Of a DNA stretch of 64,000 nt, positions 10,967-23,058 are shown in pieces (the stretch's first letter is position 1; each line of letters opens with the position of its first letter). The notes under the pieces are model-generated. The model worked only from the letters and a program-made list of their open reading frames with translations, searched no databases and was not told the DNA's origin. Both the position numbers and the translations under genes were made by a program. The stretch lies in contig CABFPE010000039.1 in the NCBI GenBank assembly GCA_900660155.1, positions 1,780,520-1,844,519 on the forward strand, in the 5' to 3' direction. This stretch comes from Hofstenia miamia (lineage: Eukaryota; Xenacoelomorpha; Acoela; Hofsteniidae).

Positions 10967-12440
10967 CAGGGCTGCCAACTTTTTAATTGTCGAAAGTTTT
11001 CGCATCAGAAGGTGTATTTTCTCGAGAATACATTAGTACTGTTGTAGGCACAGATGGAATCGGATCCAAAATTTTCAGATCCAATCCGATCCAGATCCAA
11101 CACTTTATGATCCGAATCTGATCCTATCCGAATTTAAAAAAAATATTGATTTTTGGATCCGAAGTGGATCCGAAGATAAATTAAAGCATTCTAACAATAA
11201 ATACAAAAGAACTTTGAAACATATCATTAGTTTTTAAAAAATGAATACAAAATTTCTATCGCTTCCACATTTTCTGGAGATAGGCGACTTCTTCTATTCG
11301 CAAGCATTAATCCACAAGAGGAAAAATCCCTCTCAGATTGACCTAAAGAGGCTCGGGACGATAGGACACTGCGAGCAACTCTTTTTAATATCGGGAATTG
11401 GTAATTGCTGTGACAAAATTCAATGAAACTTACTTCTTGGCTTACTTGCAAAGTTTTGTAAGAATGGAATTCCTAAAGTAGTCCTCAATTATAATTATAG
11501 TGCACTATAAAGATTTTAAATATTTGATTTCCTTACGATCTTCGTTTATTAGTTCAAAAAATCAACACTTTACTAGTATTTTGAAGTAAACAATTGAACA
11601 AAATTAACTTTAAAATTGCAACTAAAACTAAGAAAACCAGTCTTGTACAAACAATGACAATTAAATAACAAGTTAAAAACTTACTGTAAATTGTTTTACA
11701 AAATTGTACCAAGATCCTATATTACTTCAGTAATTTTAGTGCCTATATTTAACATAGTACCGGCATTACTTGTAGTTCTTACAGTCCACTTTTTAATAGC
11801 TTTCAGTAAATTCGATTCGAGGATACGTTCCTAAATATAATGTATCTATGTTGCTAAGTAAAATGCAGGCTTGAAATACATTAAGAATTAAGAATATAGA
11901 TATAGTATTATTAATATTCTAGCCAATCAAAAAATAAAAATTTCTTCGCAGTACTTACATTTAGCACACATATATGTTTAAAAATTTTTACATTTAATAT
12001 CAAATACATACATCAATTGAAGACAGCGGTAGGAAGTCAAGCGACTTTAAATTCGGATTGAGAAAACTCCAAAGCCAATGGTAAGCTTTTAATGATCTCC
12101 AAAACTGTACCTCCAGCAAATTTTTAAAAATTGACTTTAGTTTGTAGACCACTTCATGATCCATTACAAGCGTGCTATCTTAATACATGGCATAAAACAT
12201 ATTTTTAGCAATTGCACTAAATTGGACTGCATTTTTGTGCCGTCACGAAATCTTTCTGCATCGTGAAGCAGTACGCATTGTAGTGCTGCCTTTCTTTAAA
12301 AGAAATGTTTGCTAGATTTTGGGGCAATTTGCATTTTATTCGCCTATATATTTTCTTGAGAAGTCATAGAAAAAAGTATTTTTAGCAATTTCTCTAAATT
12401 GGTCTGCATTTTTATGCCGTCACATATATATATATATATA
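10967..12440 (-). mobile_element. hAT element 'D' remnant with transposase on the minus strand
   Basis: Begins with CAGGGCTGCCAACTTTTT, a typical hAT terminus. From 11050 to 11175 runs a cluster of GATCCGA/GGATC subterminal repeats. On the minus strand, 11227-11410 encodes a hAT dimerisation domain (LKRVARSVLSSRASLGQSER, then RRSRLSPENVEAIEILY). Further readings near 12010-12170 (VMDHEVVYKLKSIF, FWRSLKAYHWLW) look like more of the same transposase. The right terminus was not found, so the end coordinate is approximate. The coding region is interrupted repeatedly. Confidence 0.65.
11227..11451 (-). pseudogene. hAT transposase C-terminal dimerisation domain (hATC)
   Basis: A 74-codon frame matching the hATC core: hydrophobic ARSVLSS, SERDFSSCG (family usually SER.FS..G), then RRSRLSPENVEAIEIL (usually RR.RLSPE..E.L.FL). 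This domain drives transposase dimerisation. The rest of the protein is in other frames towards higher coordinates, so only a remnant is left. Confidence 0.8.
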
Positions 12441-12527
12441 TATACAGTATATTAAAGCTTTTATATCTATAAATAGCTTATGTAATGGACCTTTTGACCT
12501 CAAGCGTAAATTTAAAGGATTTTAATT

Positions 12528-12869
12528 TCATACCCGGTCATTATGATTTTTGCATTGCAAAGAAATACATGCACCTTAATCCGAATGGGCACAATTTGCA
12601 AATCTGATTTTTTTCAATAAATTCTGTTAATAGATTTTTTTGTGAAAGTACGACAACATTTTGTGTCCTAATCAATCATATAATTGTAACTGTATTATTA
12701 ATAGATTTTTCTTCTTAAGAAATTTCATAATTTTCCAAATTTTTAAGCCTCCAACAGAAGTATTCCAAATGTTCATAACACAAAGCATTGACCCGCATTT
12801 TTAGATTTAACGCTCCCCGTGTCGTTTATTTTGCAATGCCCGGTGATTTTGAAATTAACCGGGTATGAA
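12528..12869. mobile_element. Short inverted-repeat element (MITE)
   Basis: Ends TCATACCCGGT and its complement ACCGGGTATGA are 340 bases apart. A second inverted pair, GCATTGCAAA/TTTGCAATGC, sits just inside. No coding capacity. The family is uncertain, and no convincing target duplication was read. Confidence 0.5.
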
Positions 12870-13193
12870 GTGGGCTGGTTCCCCCGCCATCTATTGAGAA
12901 AAACGTAAAATACTACGAAATTAAATCAAAATGCACAAAAGTACTATATAATTTTGTCTTTTAGTGAGAAACTTCTTACGACTCCTATACAATTTATGAA
13001 TTCTATCAAAGATCATGCACAGAGATTGGTGTTTTGTATTTGTAGATTTAACACTGCCCGTGCTCATCCTGCACCCATTTGTCTTTTAAGCCTCGCTTCT
13101 AATTATTTGAAACCATTTTTGGAAGTAAAAACTATATGTCCTAAGTAGATTAACAAATGTGTTATATAATTTCTTGTTTTTTGCAAGACCGAN

Positions 13194-13227
<34 letters not shown>

Positions 13228-13590
13228 CACATTACAAAAGTGTGCCCCATACATATAAAAAAACTTTAAGCAAGAATATATACACTTATATTTAAACTAT
13301 TCAAGCCTTATACGAATTGAATAAATGAGTTTTGAGGATTTTGGAGACTTCGTTTCTTGATTTCTGTAGAAAATTCAATTCATTCCATAGATGGATCTAA
13401 GTAAAAATAATATTTTACTTGTCTTGTAACTAATCTGCGTTTGTTATGAGATTGAGGAGTTTTAAAATTCTAAGAAGGGATTTTTTTGAGATTTGTGAAG
13501 TGTACATGTTTTATATATTGCCATTATTAAATTTGCAATATTTTTTCAATTCATCGTAAACTGTGTTTTTTCTTCTAGCAGCCTAGCGTA
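12870..13590. other. Intergenic with gap and (TA)n run
   Basis: AT-rich sequence with a single-N gap at 13193 directly before a (TA)n run to about 13224. No gene or element boundary recognised. Identities at the gap are hidden by the microsatellite. Confidence 0.5.
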
Positions 13591-13641
13591 ATGTTAACTG
13601 AACAATATTTCAAATTATCTGAAATGTGCATGTTATTTCCG

Positions 13642-13644
<3 letters not shown>

Positions 13645-13672
<28 letters not shown>

Positions 13673-14475
13673 ATAAGCTTAAATTTAACTATCATATTCA
13701 ATCCACACTAAGAAAAATGGCAATGGCCATTAAGTGTATTTCAATTTTAAATATGGTTATTGCCACTAAATTGAAAGAAATGCTGATGAATGCATTGGTT
13801 ACGAGTCATTTTAGATATTGTGTTTTGTTTAATGGAATTGACAACCCATTACCTAAAAAATCGATTCTCAAATTAGATGGGCAAACAAAGTATGTACCAG
13901 TAATAACTTGAATAATCACAAAATTAAATTTCACATTCCATTCGATATTTTTCCCTCATTAAACTCTGAAAGATTATTAACAGACATATACCGTATGATA
14001 GAGTAGAATTTCTTTCTTTTACCAGTAATTTAATAAATAAACGTAATTCTACAATATGGAAAGTAGAATTTAAAAAAGTTTTTTGAAAAATTCATTTATA
14101 AATTCTGCAATAGAAATCTGGAACAATCTTCCAATGAATGTGAAACAACTGAGAGAAAGATGGAAATTTAAATCTGAAATTGGTGAATACCTGATTTCAC
14201 ATTTTACTACAGAAATTGGTAAATCAGCATGGAAATGATGCGAATTTCACAAGAAATGGCACAAGTGCTAGCAATAGTTTGATCAATACTATCTTCTTTA
14301 TATCTATTTTTATTGTATTTTGCTTTTCTATACCTTATTCTTTGTATTCTTTGTTATTTCATTTGTGTTTTCTAATTTGTTAATGACGCAATTATTGTAG
14401 TAGTATCAGCAAAAGTTGAATGTAATAGTTACAACTACTACACAAATAAAGATTTCTTCTTCTTCTTCTTCTTCT
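13645..14475 (+). mobile_element. LINE 3' fragment with (TTC)n tail
   Basis: Reading from about 13665 gives IDNKLKFNYHIQSTLRKMA then LVTSHFRYCVLFNG, the post-palm region of CR1/jockey-like reverse transcriptases. Near 14090 follows FINSAIEIWNNLP, a common LINE C-terminal block, in a shifted frame. The copy ends with a (TTC)n microsatellite at about 14454-14475, the kind of tail left by target-primed insertion. It is 5'-truncated, with at least one frameshift. Confidence 0.75.
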
Positions 14476-15599
14476 ACTTTTTTGTTAAGCACCCTATTGT
14501 GAGGTAAGAACATGATTTCTCCGCTGTAGATTTATGATGTTTTTAAATAGTCGTGTAAAATGCTTGGATCTTTTCTTCCGAAATGAACATTTTTAGCTTT
14601 GATTGATTGTGGGTGTTTGTAAGTAACTATAAATCGAGGTGTCGATAACTAGCATTTCCATGCCTTCTTTAATGTTTTCGGTGTTCGTTATGTCTTCTCT
14701 TGAGCTGAATTTTGAATGTTGCGGTGATATCTGGTCTCTTTAGAATGTGTTTCTGATACTGCTTGAAATGATATTTCGTCTTGCGATAGTTTTTCTGGCA
14801 TTTGTGTGCATAGTTTGCTTGGCAAGTTAAAAAGTGTGAGTAGTTTACAATGAGTGCCCGATTGTAATCGCTGCCTATGAAATTCTCAATTTATTAGAGA
14901 AAACCGAGCATGTGGTTTTTAATTTAATTCGGATAGTGATAAGTGTTTCTGGTGTAATGCCATTTCTGTTGAAATTGCCTTAATTGCTTATACTCATCTT
15001 GACTAAAATAAAGTTGGAATGCCGCATCCACGCTTGATTGATCAACATAATATTGGCATGGGTGGTGGCCATTTTATGGATAGACTACTTTGGTATTACT
15101 GATATTCAATTGATACAAGTATGACATGATTGTCAAAGTAATATTCCTTGCTCAAAGAGAATACATTTTGAGCAAATTAGAAGCGAGAGTGAAAAATTTA
15201 ATGGTATAATGCATCATGGTAAATGTAAAACTTGCTTTGTAAATAATCATTTTTCTATAAACCTTGTTTTAAAAGTAAATTGCTAAAATATGTGTTACTG
15301 AAAGAATAACTGTTTCCGGATGGAACATCTGATTTTTTGCACTCAACTAGTGATAAAAATAATATTTTTTTGATTCATAAATATTTGATACTTTAGACAT
15401 ATAATTTACAATAGTATTTCCTTTTAGGTGTTGGCTTCATACTTTGGGCTGCATAGGGATATTTTAAGGATTTCTATATAAAAATTTCCATTTTATATGC
15501 GACTTAGATAAACTATTGACTACTTTTGATGGTTTGCATATTTTCTTCACAAAACTAGAAGTTAATGCCTCTTGAAGTATGCGCAATGCGCTCTAAAAT
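14476..15599. other. Intergenic, nothing recognised
   Basis: AT-rich sequence between two LINE copies. No sustained reading frame, RNA gene or inverted-repeat boundary seen. Confidence 0.5.
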
Positions 15600-18500
15600 T
15601 TGTCATAACCAATCATGCTTCTCTCTGAGATAGTCGGGTCTAGCGAGCGCGCTCTACTCGGTAATATTAATAGTTCTCAGTTTATTGTAAATTTAGCTGC
15701 ACCTTTTGCCACATTATCAAGGGATGAACAACTCAAACTGCACTACTTACTCTCAAATGAAGAATCGTCATCAAAAAAAACTTCGGATTATTACTAATCA
15801 CTTATTAGGAATTTTCATAAAAATATAGCGCTAGCAATTTCTGAAACATGGTTTACCTGATAGACCTTGATCATGTCTGGTCAAATAACAATAATCAATA
15901 TAAATTATTCAGAAAAGATAGAACTCATTGTAATATACTCGGAAAAAGCAAGGGGGCGAGACCATTTCATCCAAAGCAACGGAATGATATAGTAAGCTCA
16001 GAATAATTCGAATTCCTTTGCGTTGAAATTGATAACCCTATCAAAAATTCACCTTTTAAAAAGCAATTAATTAGTGTTTCATACGGCCCAAATAAATGTT
16101 ATACTAATGAAGTTTTTGACCAACTTGAGAATGAAATTTCACTGGCCTACTCAGAAAATAAAGATTTAATATTAATATGTGATTGGAACCTAAATTATTT
16201 AAATAAACTTGCTAATAAAGCGATAAATCTCTTTTTTAATACTTTTTATTTAAAAACGGCAAATGCCTTCATTTCTACAAGCATCGCAGCAAATAGTGTA
16301 ACTTTGATTGACTATATTGCACTGCCTGAAAATAATCTTGAATTCTTATACTACTTCTCTGAATGTCCATTTTCTGATCACTGTAAAATATCAGCCAGTT
16401 TCTCTAAAGGTAAAATAAACTCCGAAATATCCAAAAAATGGATCACTATTCGCGAAAAATCTTCTGATAATATAGATAACCTCAAAAACTTGGACTTCTG
16501 TATATGTTGCGATTGATCCTAACAACATGATCCAAAACTTTCTTGATAATCTTCAATCCTATCTAGATGAATATTGTCCTGAAAAAAAATCCTTGTTACT
16601 AATCATTCTCGCAAAAATATAAAGAATGACAAGCCTTGGCTTTCCAATTTTTATGCAAAAAATTAATAACAAAAAAATGTCGCTTTTAAGTTTTTTTCTA
16701 ACGCCCGTACTCCTGAAAGCTATGCATTATACAAAAAAGCTAGAAATATTTCTAATATAGAAAATCGTAAAGCTTACAATGAGTATATTAAACATGAATA
16801 CAGAAAACTACCGAACCGAAAGAGTAATTCGAGATTGATTAACGAAACCTCGAATTGTACCAAATCAAAATTTTCTCCTATAAAAAAAAATTGTAGACCC
16901 CGAAGGAAATCAATACGTCACCGATTTTGAAATTTCCAATATTTTAAATCAAACATTTACAAACCTAGGTAATTATGAAGGTCCTCAAATAAAATTCCAG
17001 GATATAAATCCTAATAGGCACATCCCTGAATTTGATTTTCGCTTTATGACAAGTTTTGAAGTAATTAAGGCAATCAAGAAACTAAAATCAAACAAGTCAA
17101 GCGGCCCCGCGAAAATTCCAATATGGTTACTAAAAAACAATGAGAAATATACTGCCGAACCTTTAAATTATATCTTTAATGAATGCTTAAAATGGAATAT
17201 TTTTTCCGATTTCTTGAAATAGGCTCATATTACTCCAATTTACAAAAAGGACGCCCAAAGTGTCCCAAAAACTATCGACCTATATCTATCAAATCACCAA
17301 TTAGTAAAATATTTGAATGACTATTACACGAACAAATTACACTTCATTCAAATAATCATAAACTATGGTCCAAATCACAATTTGGTTTCAGAACAAATTA
17401 CTCAACATCAGATGCACGCACTTATACAAACGACAGAAAAATGGAGAGCATTATTTGACTCTAATAAATTTCTTGCGATTGCTTGTCTAGATAATAAGAC
17501 AATTAAAAAATATTGTTTTTTCCCTTAGCAGTGCTCACCTTATATCTAATTACTTAAGTAATAGACTTCAGCGAGTTATATTAAATGATACTTTTTTCAA
17601 ATTGGTTGTCTGTCGATAATCGTGTACCTCAAGGAACCATACTAGGTCCCTTGCGAAATAACATAATACGCCGATGATACATCTATTTACTGTAGAAATA
17701 TATCCTTAGATAAAGTTGCAAAAGTTATTGAATCGAATTGTATAAAATTGAGCAACTATTTTACATTCATCGATTGCGTATTACCTCGAAAAAAACTGAA
17801 TGTTGCATAATGCAGCCTTTTAGAAAAAAATCTGACATCTCTGATTATTCAATTAATTTCAATAATACATCTGTTATACCTGTTAATAAGTTTAAATATC
17901 AAGAAGTAGCAATAGATTCAAAGCTTAACTTCACGTCGCAAATAAATACTATTATTAAAAAAATGGCTTGTAGGTATTAGAAAGATATCCCATGTTTCCC
18001 AACAGTTACCCCCGATTGCCAGGCTTGTCCATTGTAATTGGAATCTAATTGGATTCCAAGTGGACATTAGAATTGGATTAGAATTGGTTGGACAAACAAA
18101 ATTTGTCACTCGGTGGATTCCAATTAGACTTTCATTGGAATAATTTTACAGAAATTCCTAAAATATCACAGCTGTTTTTCATAATAGTTTTCATAATAAT
18201 TCTTCATTCCATTAAAATAATTGCTTTTGATATACATGTAGGTCTGGTAGTACTCTGAATTTAATTGCAATATTGATTCTTAATCACGAGAGCATAGCAT
18301 TGGAATAGAATGCCTGGAAAATTCGAAAAATTAGTATTTACAGTATTACTGTGCTTTTGTATTCTAATCGAGGAACTCTATGATAAATAAATTTCTTAAA
18401 TCCATTGGTTGTATAGCGATATATGTCCTTTAAGAAAAGCTGCATGATATCATATACTCATTTGTTGTCTCACATTAGGCAGCATTCTGACTGGATTTTA

Positions 18501-18890
18501 TTGCAATACATTATCAGCAATTGTAATATATTCTGTATTCAAAAAATCAATAAGCAAATCTTTGCTTTTCCTATTTAAGAATTCTCTTGAAGTAAAAGAC
18601 GGCGATTTACTCAGAGGAATTTGAATTCAATTACAATTCAATGATCACAATGAATAGGTGTTTAGACAAGTTTTCTTCCGTCATGCTTTTACATGTATGT
18701 CTTTGAGTTAGAATGGGTAAATAAGATCTTGTTACTTATCTAAGATTTTTTGTAAGAGGAATTCTTTCAATATGATATGAGATTAAAATTTTCATCATAA
18801 CGAAATCCTCGTGCAACTTGCACTTGTATTTTGATTGGAAGCAAGATGGTACATCGTTTGCAATTAAACAGTCTTCAACCCCCCCCCCCC

Positions 18891-19063
18891 NNNNNNNNNN
18901 NNNNNNNNNNNNNNNNNNNNNNNNNNNNNNNNNNNNNNNNNNNNNNNNNNNNNNNNNNNNNNNNNNNNNNNNNNNNNNNNNNNNNNNNNNNNNNNNNNNN
19001 NNNNNNNNNNNNNNNNNNNNNNNNNNNNNNNNNNNNNNNNNNNNNNNNNNNNNNNNNNNNNNN
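18891..19063. other. Assembly gap in a poly-C tract
   Basis: 173 N flanked on both sides by runs of C (10 and 18). The gap was probably caused by a long homopolymer. Translations across it are meaningless. Confidence 0.98.
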
Positions 19064-19634
19064 CCCCCCCCCCCCCCCCCCGAATTTGAAGAAAAAAACT
19101 CCAAATAATTGGATTCTGCTTTGGTATGGTGCGTAAGTTGAAATTCTAGATGAGGCACCTTCAAATATGTACGAGTTCTAAGAAATGTATCTGTGTTTTT
19201 TGATGAGTTTCAAAATTTGTTAAACCTCGACAAAAGTATTTTATGAACTTTTGCTTCCAGGATTTCACAAAATCGGTCACATTCCCAGTTGAAAAAGTCC
19301 ACAAGGGTCTAAGAAGTGAGCATACTTTGAACTGAAACTTGATTTAGAAACAAACAAATAAGGAGATTAACAGGGAGGTTTTCAGTATTGAGAGTCGTGT
19401 TGATCGACTATAGGATCTAGTATTTTAGCCTCATTGTTGTACAAAACCTCTACAAATAAAGCCAAAGCATTTGTTCTCTAATGATAATTATGATTTTCTG
19501 CTTTTTCTTTGAAATTATGTATTTTTCTGGTTTTACAAGCGAAATGCAAGCCATAATAATCACATACAGAAAATTTTACATTATACTTTAATAAAAATTA
19601 TGTGAAATCAATAACATCTAATGGTTTTATTTTT

Positions 19635-19705
19635 TTTGTAGTGTATGCCTTCAGCGGCTAAATGAAGTCATTCATTATTATTATTATTTTATTATTGTTG
19701 CAAAA
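19635..19705 (+). repeat. 3' end of the LINE family seen at 47.4 and 55.2 kb
   Basis: GTAGTGTATGCCTTCAGCGG followed by (ATT)n matches the last 60 bases of the LINE copies ending near 47995 and 55850. It lies inside the hAT element 18020-19830, so a 5'-truncated LINE insertion is nested there. Its start is not clear. Confidence 0.6.
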
Positions 19706-20559
19706 AGTATTTGGATTAGCAAACTCAAATTTAATTTGGAATTCGATTGGATTCCAATTGAGCAATTCTAGAATTTTTGTATTGGATTGAATTGGATTGT
19801 ACAGAAAAATCTTTCCAATGGGCAAGCCTCCCAATTGCAGTAATTCAAATGTTTCATGAATTCGCTATGAGTAATTTATCCTATGCTAATATTTTATGTA
19901 CTAATGAACACAACCTAATGATAAAAAAGCTTCGAGTTCAACTAAAATGGGCATTAAATGTTTGTAGTAAAAACTCTTCTAAAACAAAATATATTTCTAA
20001 ATCTATTCTTTTTCCACAAGTGTTAATTATTTACAATATTATTTATTTCTTCAAATTCATAAACAAATTTCTACCCTACGACGAGCTATCATTCTCATTT
20101 TCGACAGCCTATCTGAAGCAAAATAAACTATCAAAAAACTATTCACGTGTTAAATTTAATAAAAATATCATGAGTCAATCTTTTATTAATACTGATATAT
20201 ATAACTGGAATAAATTGCCAAAAGAAAAGACAATAATAGACTACCTAAAAAATTCAATAAATATTTAAAATCATTAATTGTCAAACAAAAGTTTATATCA
20301 GGTAGATAATGGATAGGATTTAAATTTTATAATAACGACTAAACAATAAATCGAAATTAATAAACTATCCGTAGCCAGTGTTTCTTTCATTTTGTTATTA
20401 TTCATTTTTTTATTGTACTTAGTAGTTAATGCCACCATTCATTTGAAATATCAGTTAAATATTGTAAAAAATTCAAATGAATATAGATTATCTTATCTTA
20501 TTAGAACATTTCTAATTACCAAACCAAACCATGATGGATTTATGTAAAACTGTAAAAAA

Positions 20560-22330
20560 AGTATTTAATTATAATATGATGTTAATTCGAAATCCGATTT
20601 TGATCAAACGCCTGATACCCCTGTCATTAGGTGGCAAGTAATTTATTTGAACTATCAAAATCCGCCCAAATACTACTAATTGGACTAATTATGAACATGC
20701 AAAGCAAGGGATCAAAAGACACCGCAAAGAGATAGTTTGAGCAAATGAAGAAATCAAATAGAAAATGGAACTTTGTGAACCAAACTATTGGAAAAAGTAA
20801 GTTCATCTACAAAAATTAAGGAAATACGCTTCAAAAATAAGCTCTATGGAAATAAACAAATAGCAAACATTTTAAATGGGAAATGGGACATTTTTATTGT
20901 AATTCTCGTAATACATATCAAAAACGTATATTCCAATTGAAACAAGTCCGTAATTTAGTTTTAATTTTAATTTTTTTTATGATTTAAAGCAAGAAGTCAA
21001 TGGACTCGATACAATAAATGCTTATGTTTCAAGTAATCTACCACATTTCATAATAAAAGCTACTTTTATATATTCGAAACAATGTACTATTGACAATAAT
21101 TTTCCCGATGTTTAGAAATATTCAGACATTTCACAACTATATAAGAGGAGATACTCTTGTCGCACTAAATTACCGACCAATATTGATAACGCAGCCATTT
21201 TTCAAAATTTATTAAAAAATTAGCTGCCCAAATTTAAAAGTATTTAATTATGATAATATTCTATCAGAACAATTTGGATTCAGACCAAAATTCAGTACCT
21301 TCAACGGCTGCTGCATTTTTAGACTTTAGTAAAGCATTCAATTCTATGGATTTCAACGTTTTGAAAATAAAATTATTTGAACATGGTTTCAGTCATTTAG
21401 CTATAATGCATTTTTTAAATGATAGAAAATAAAATGCAAAATTGGACATAATTTTTTTCAGATTATGCAACTACAAATCTTGGAGTTCCATCAGGCACAG
21501 TATAAGGACCCATTTTATTTGCACTTTATGTAAAAGATGTCTCGTTCGTTAAAAAGGGAACTCATTATCAATCCGCTGATGACATGTATTAGAACAACGC
21601 ATAATCCCTTTGCCGCTACTAAGACTTTGACTAAAGACATTGAATTACGTATTGTATATTTTGATAATAATTGAATAAAAGTTAATGCAAACAAAACTCA
21701 TTTTATCATAGTTGCACCAAAGGAACATCAAAAGATTTCTGAGAATATCTAAATTAACATAAATAAAATGTAATTGAGCTATGTAATTCAGTGTGTTATT
21801 TAGAAGTAACAATTGATAAATATTTAACATTTAATGAATTTTTGTCTTTAAAATTAAGAAAATTGCCTCTGAAATTAAATTTTTATATCACACCACCTAA
21901 GGAATTCATATCATAAACAGTTGATTCTTTTGTAATCAGTGAATTCAGTTATTGCTGGTTTCTCTTCCAACATAAATACTATAAATAGAATATGATTATC
22001 AAAAGTGTATAACTGGTCTGAGATTTCTTAATTATATCTCCAAACACAAATCCGTCAGAGACTTAATATCAACACATAACACCTATATATTACATTCAAT
22101 ATCCCTCTGCCTAATCCATAAATGTTAATAGTTCAATTTCCTTAAAATTCCTCCATGACTTTAAGGTGCAATGAAAGAAGCAAATTTTTTAGCAATATCA
22201 ATCTCCACTATTCATTTACATTTATGTGTTCGAAACTATGGAATGATCTCAATATAGAAATTAAAACTGAAAAAAATTATAAATATTTTAAGAAAAAGAA
22301 ACAACTGAAAAAGCAATAATTATTTGGAAT
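20560..22330 (+). mobile_element. Degenerate LINE copy (reverse transcriptase)
   Basis: Scattered LINE readings in all three + frames: LNYRPILITQ near 21165, EQFGFRPKFST near 21268, SRSLKRELIINPLM near 21540, and VNANKTHFIIVAPKEHQ near 21685. The open stretch at 21250-21432 includes FLDFSKAFNSMDF, the conserved D-containing RT motif A (usually LDFSKAFD). It is broken many times. No tail was identified with confidence. Confidence 0.7.
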
Positions 22331-23058
22331 TTCTAATGAATTAATAACCTGGACTCAATTTATATTAATTTTAAGCCCTTTAAGTAAGGTGTGTATTCAT
22401 ATTTTTTGGATATTTACATTTGTTTATGTTTGCTAGTTTGTGTTATTAACTCTCACGGATGCATTTATATTAAATGTGCTTTAATTGGCTGCTCTTGATA
22501 AAAATCTGTAAGAATTACTAGTGGGTCAATATATTTGTAGGACACTATATGACTAGGGCGATTATAAAGTCAATAAGTAAAGATGGTCAATTTTTGGGTA
22601 CAATCAGTCAATAAAGGCAATTATTGGGAAACATTCATCATGCCATTTTTTGAATGATATCATGAATACAGTCAATTTAAATTGCTCGCTTCATTTTTGC
22701 AAAGAGAGTGACTCTTACAAAAGGCTCAACGGTCTTTTACAAAACTTAGCTTTTCTGCCAATGAGAGGAATTTTCTTGAACAGAACATAGAGCCTAACAT
22801 TCTAACATTCTTTTCTACGTGAACTCTTTCGATGAATAGTTGTTTTGTAGAAAAAAGATTTTTAAAGTCAATTTTTACAGTCAATTTCCTTTTTTCAAGT
22901 CAATTCAATATTTCAATTTTTCAAGGTTTAAATTCAATAAAAAAATAGCACTGTATGTGATTTGTTTGCCGAATTCATATTCGATATGGATAAAGTAAAA
23001 CGTGTTTGTAACAGTACAAATTTCCTTAAACAATTGAATGATTACAAACAATTGAAAA
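22331..23058. other. 3' flank of CCT1, nothing recognised
   Basis: AT-rich intergenic sequence between a LINE remnant and the stop codon of the minus-strand CCT1 gene. It should contain the CCT1 3' UTR. No clear polyadenylation hexamer was read on the minus strand. Confidence 0.45.

Larger units (their letters stand above)
18020..19830. mobile_element. hAT-type element inserted in the LINE
   Basis: Termini CAGGCTTGTCCATTG at the left and, from the right inward, AGGCTTGCCCATTGG. Target duplication CCGATTGC (18012-18019) and CCAATTGC (19831-19838), one mismatch. Both subterminal regions are full of ATTGGAAT/ATTCCAAT motifs. Joining the two flanks restores the continuous LINE reading QLPPIAVIQMFHEFAMSNLS, which proves the insertion model. 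No transposase is visible, and a 173-base gap hides part of the interior. Confidence 0.85.
15600..20510 (+). mobile_element. Near full-length LINE, interrupted by a hAT element
   Basis: An AP-type endonuclease region is readable around 16015-16420 (VSYGPNKCYTN, then LILICDWNLNYL and the closing SDHCKI). The RT follows: IKKLKSNKSSGPAKIP near 17075, then AHITPIYKKD and NYRPIS near 17230-17290, with QFGFRTNYST near 17380. From 17740 onward come fingers/thumb readings. The C-terminal part continues after the insertion at 19839-20268 (NLSYANILCTNEHN, later WNKLPKE) and a TTATCTT-rich tail ends near 20510. Several stops and frameshifts show that it is dead. The split at 18012/19838 carries an 8-base duplication. 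Confidence 0.85.

Noticed and set aside
12424-13668. AT/TA runs as possible origins or promoters
   Set aside because: Ordinary microsatellites, several next to assembly gaps. No accompanying signals.
18736-19164. Open frames across the poly-C gap
   Set aside because: They exist only because N runs contain no stops. The flanks are poly-C, giving poly-Pro or poly-Gly.
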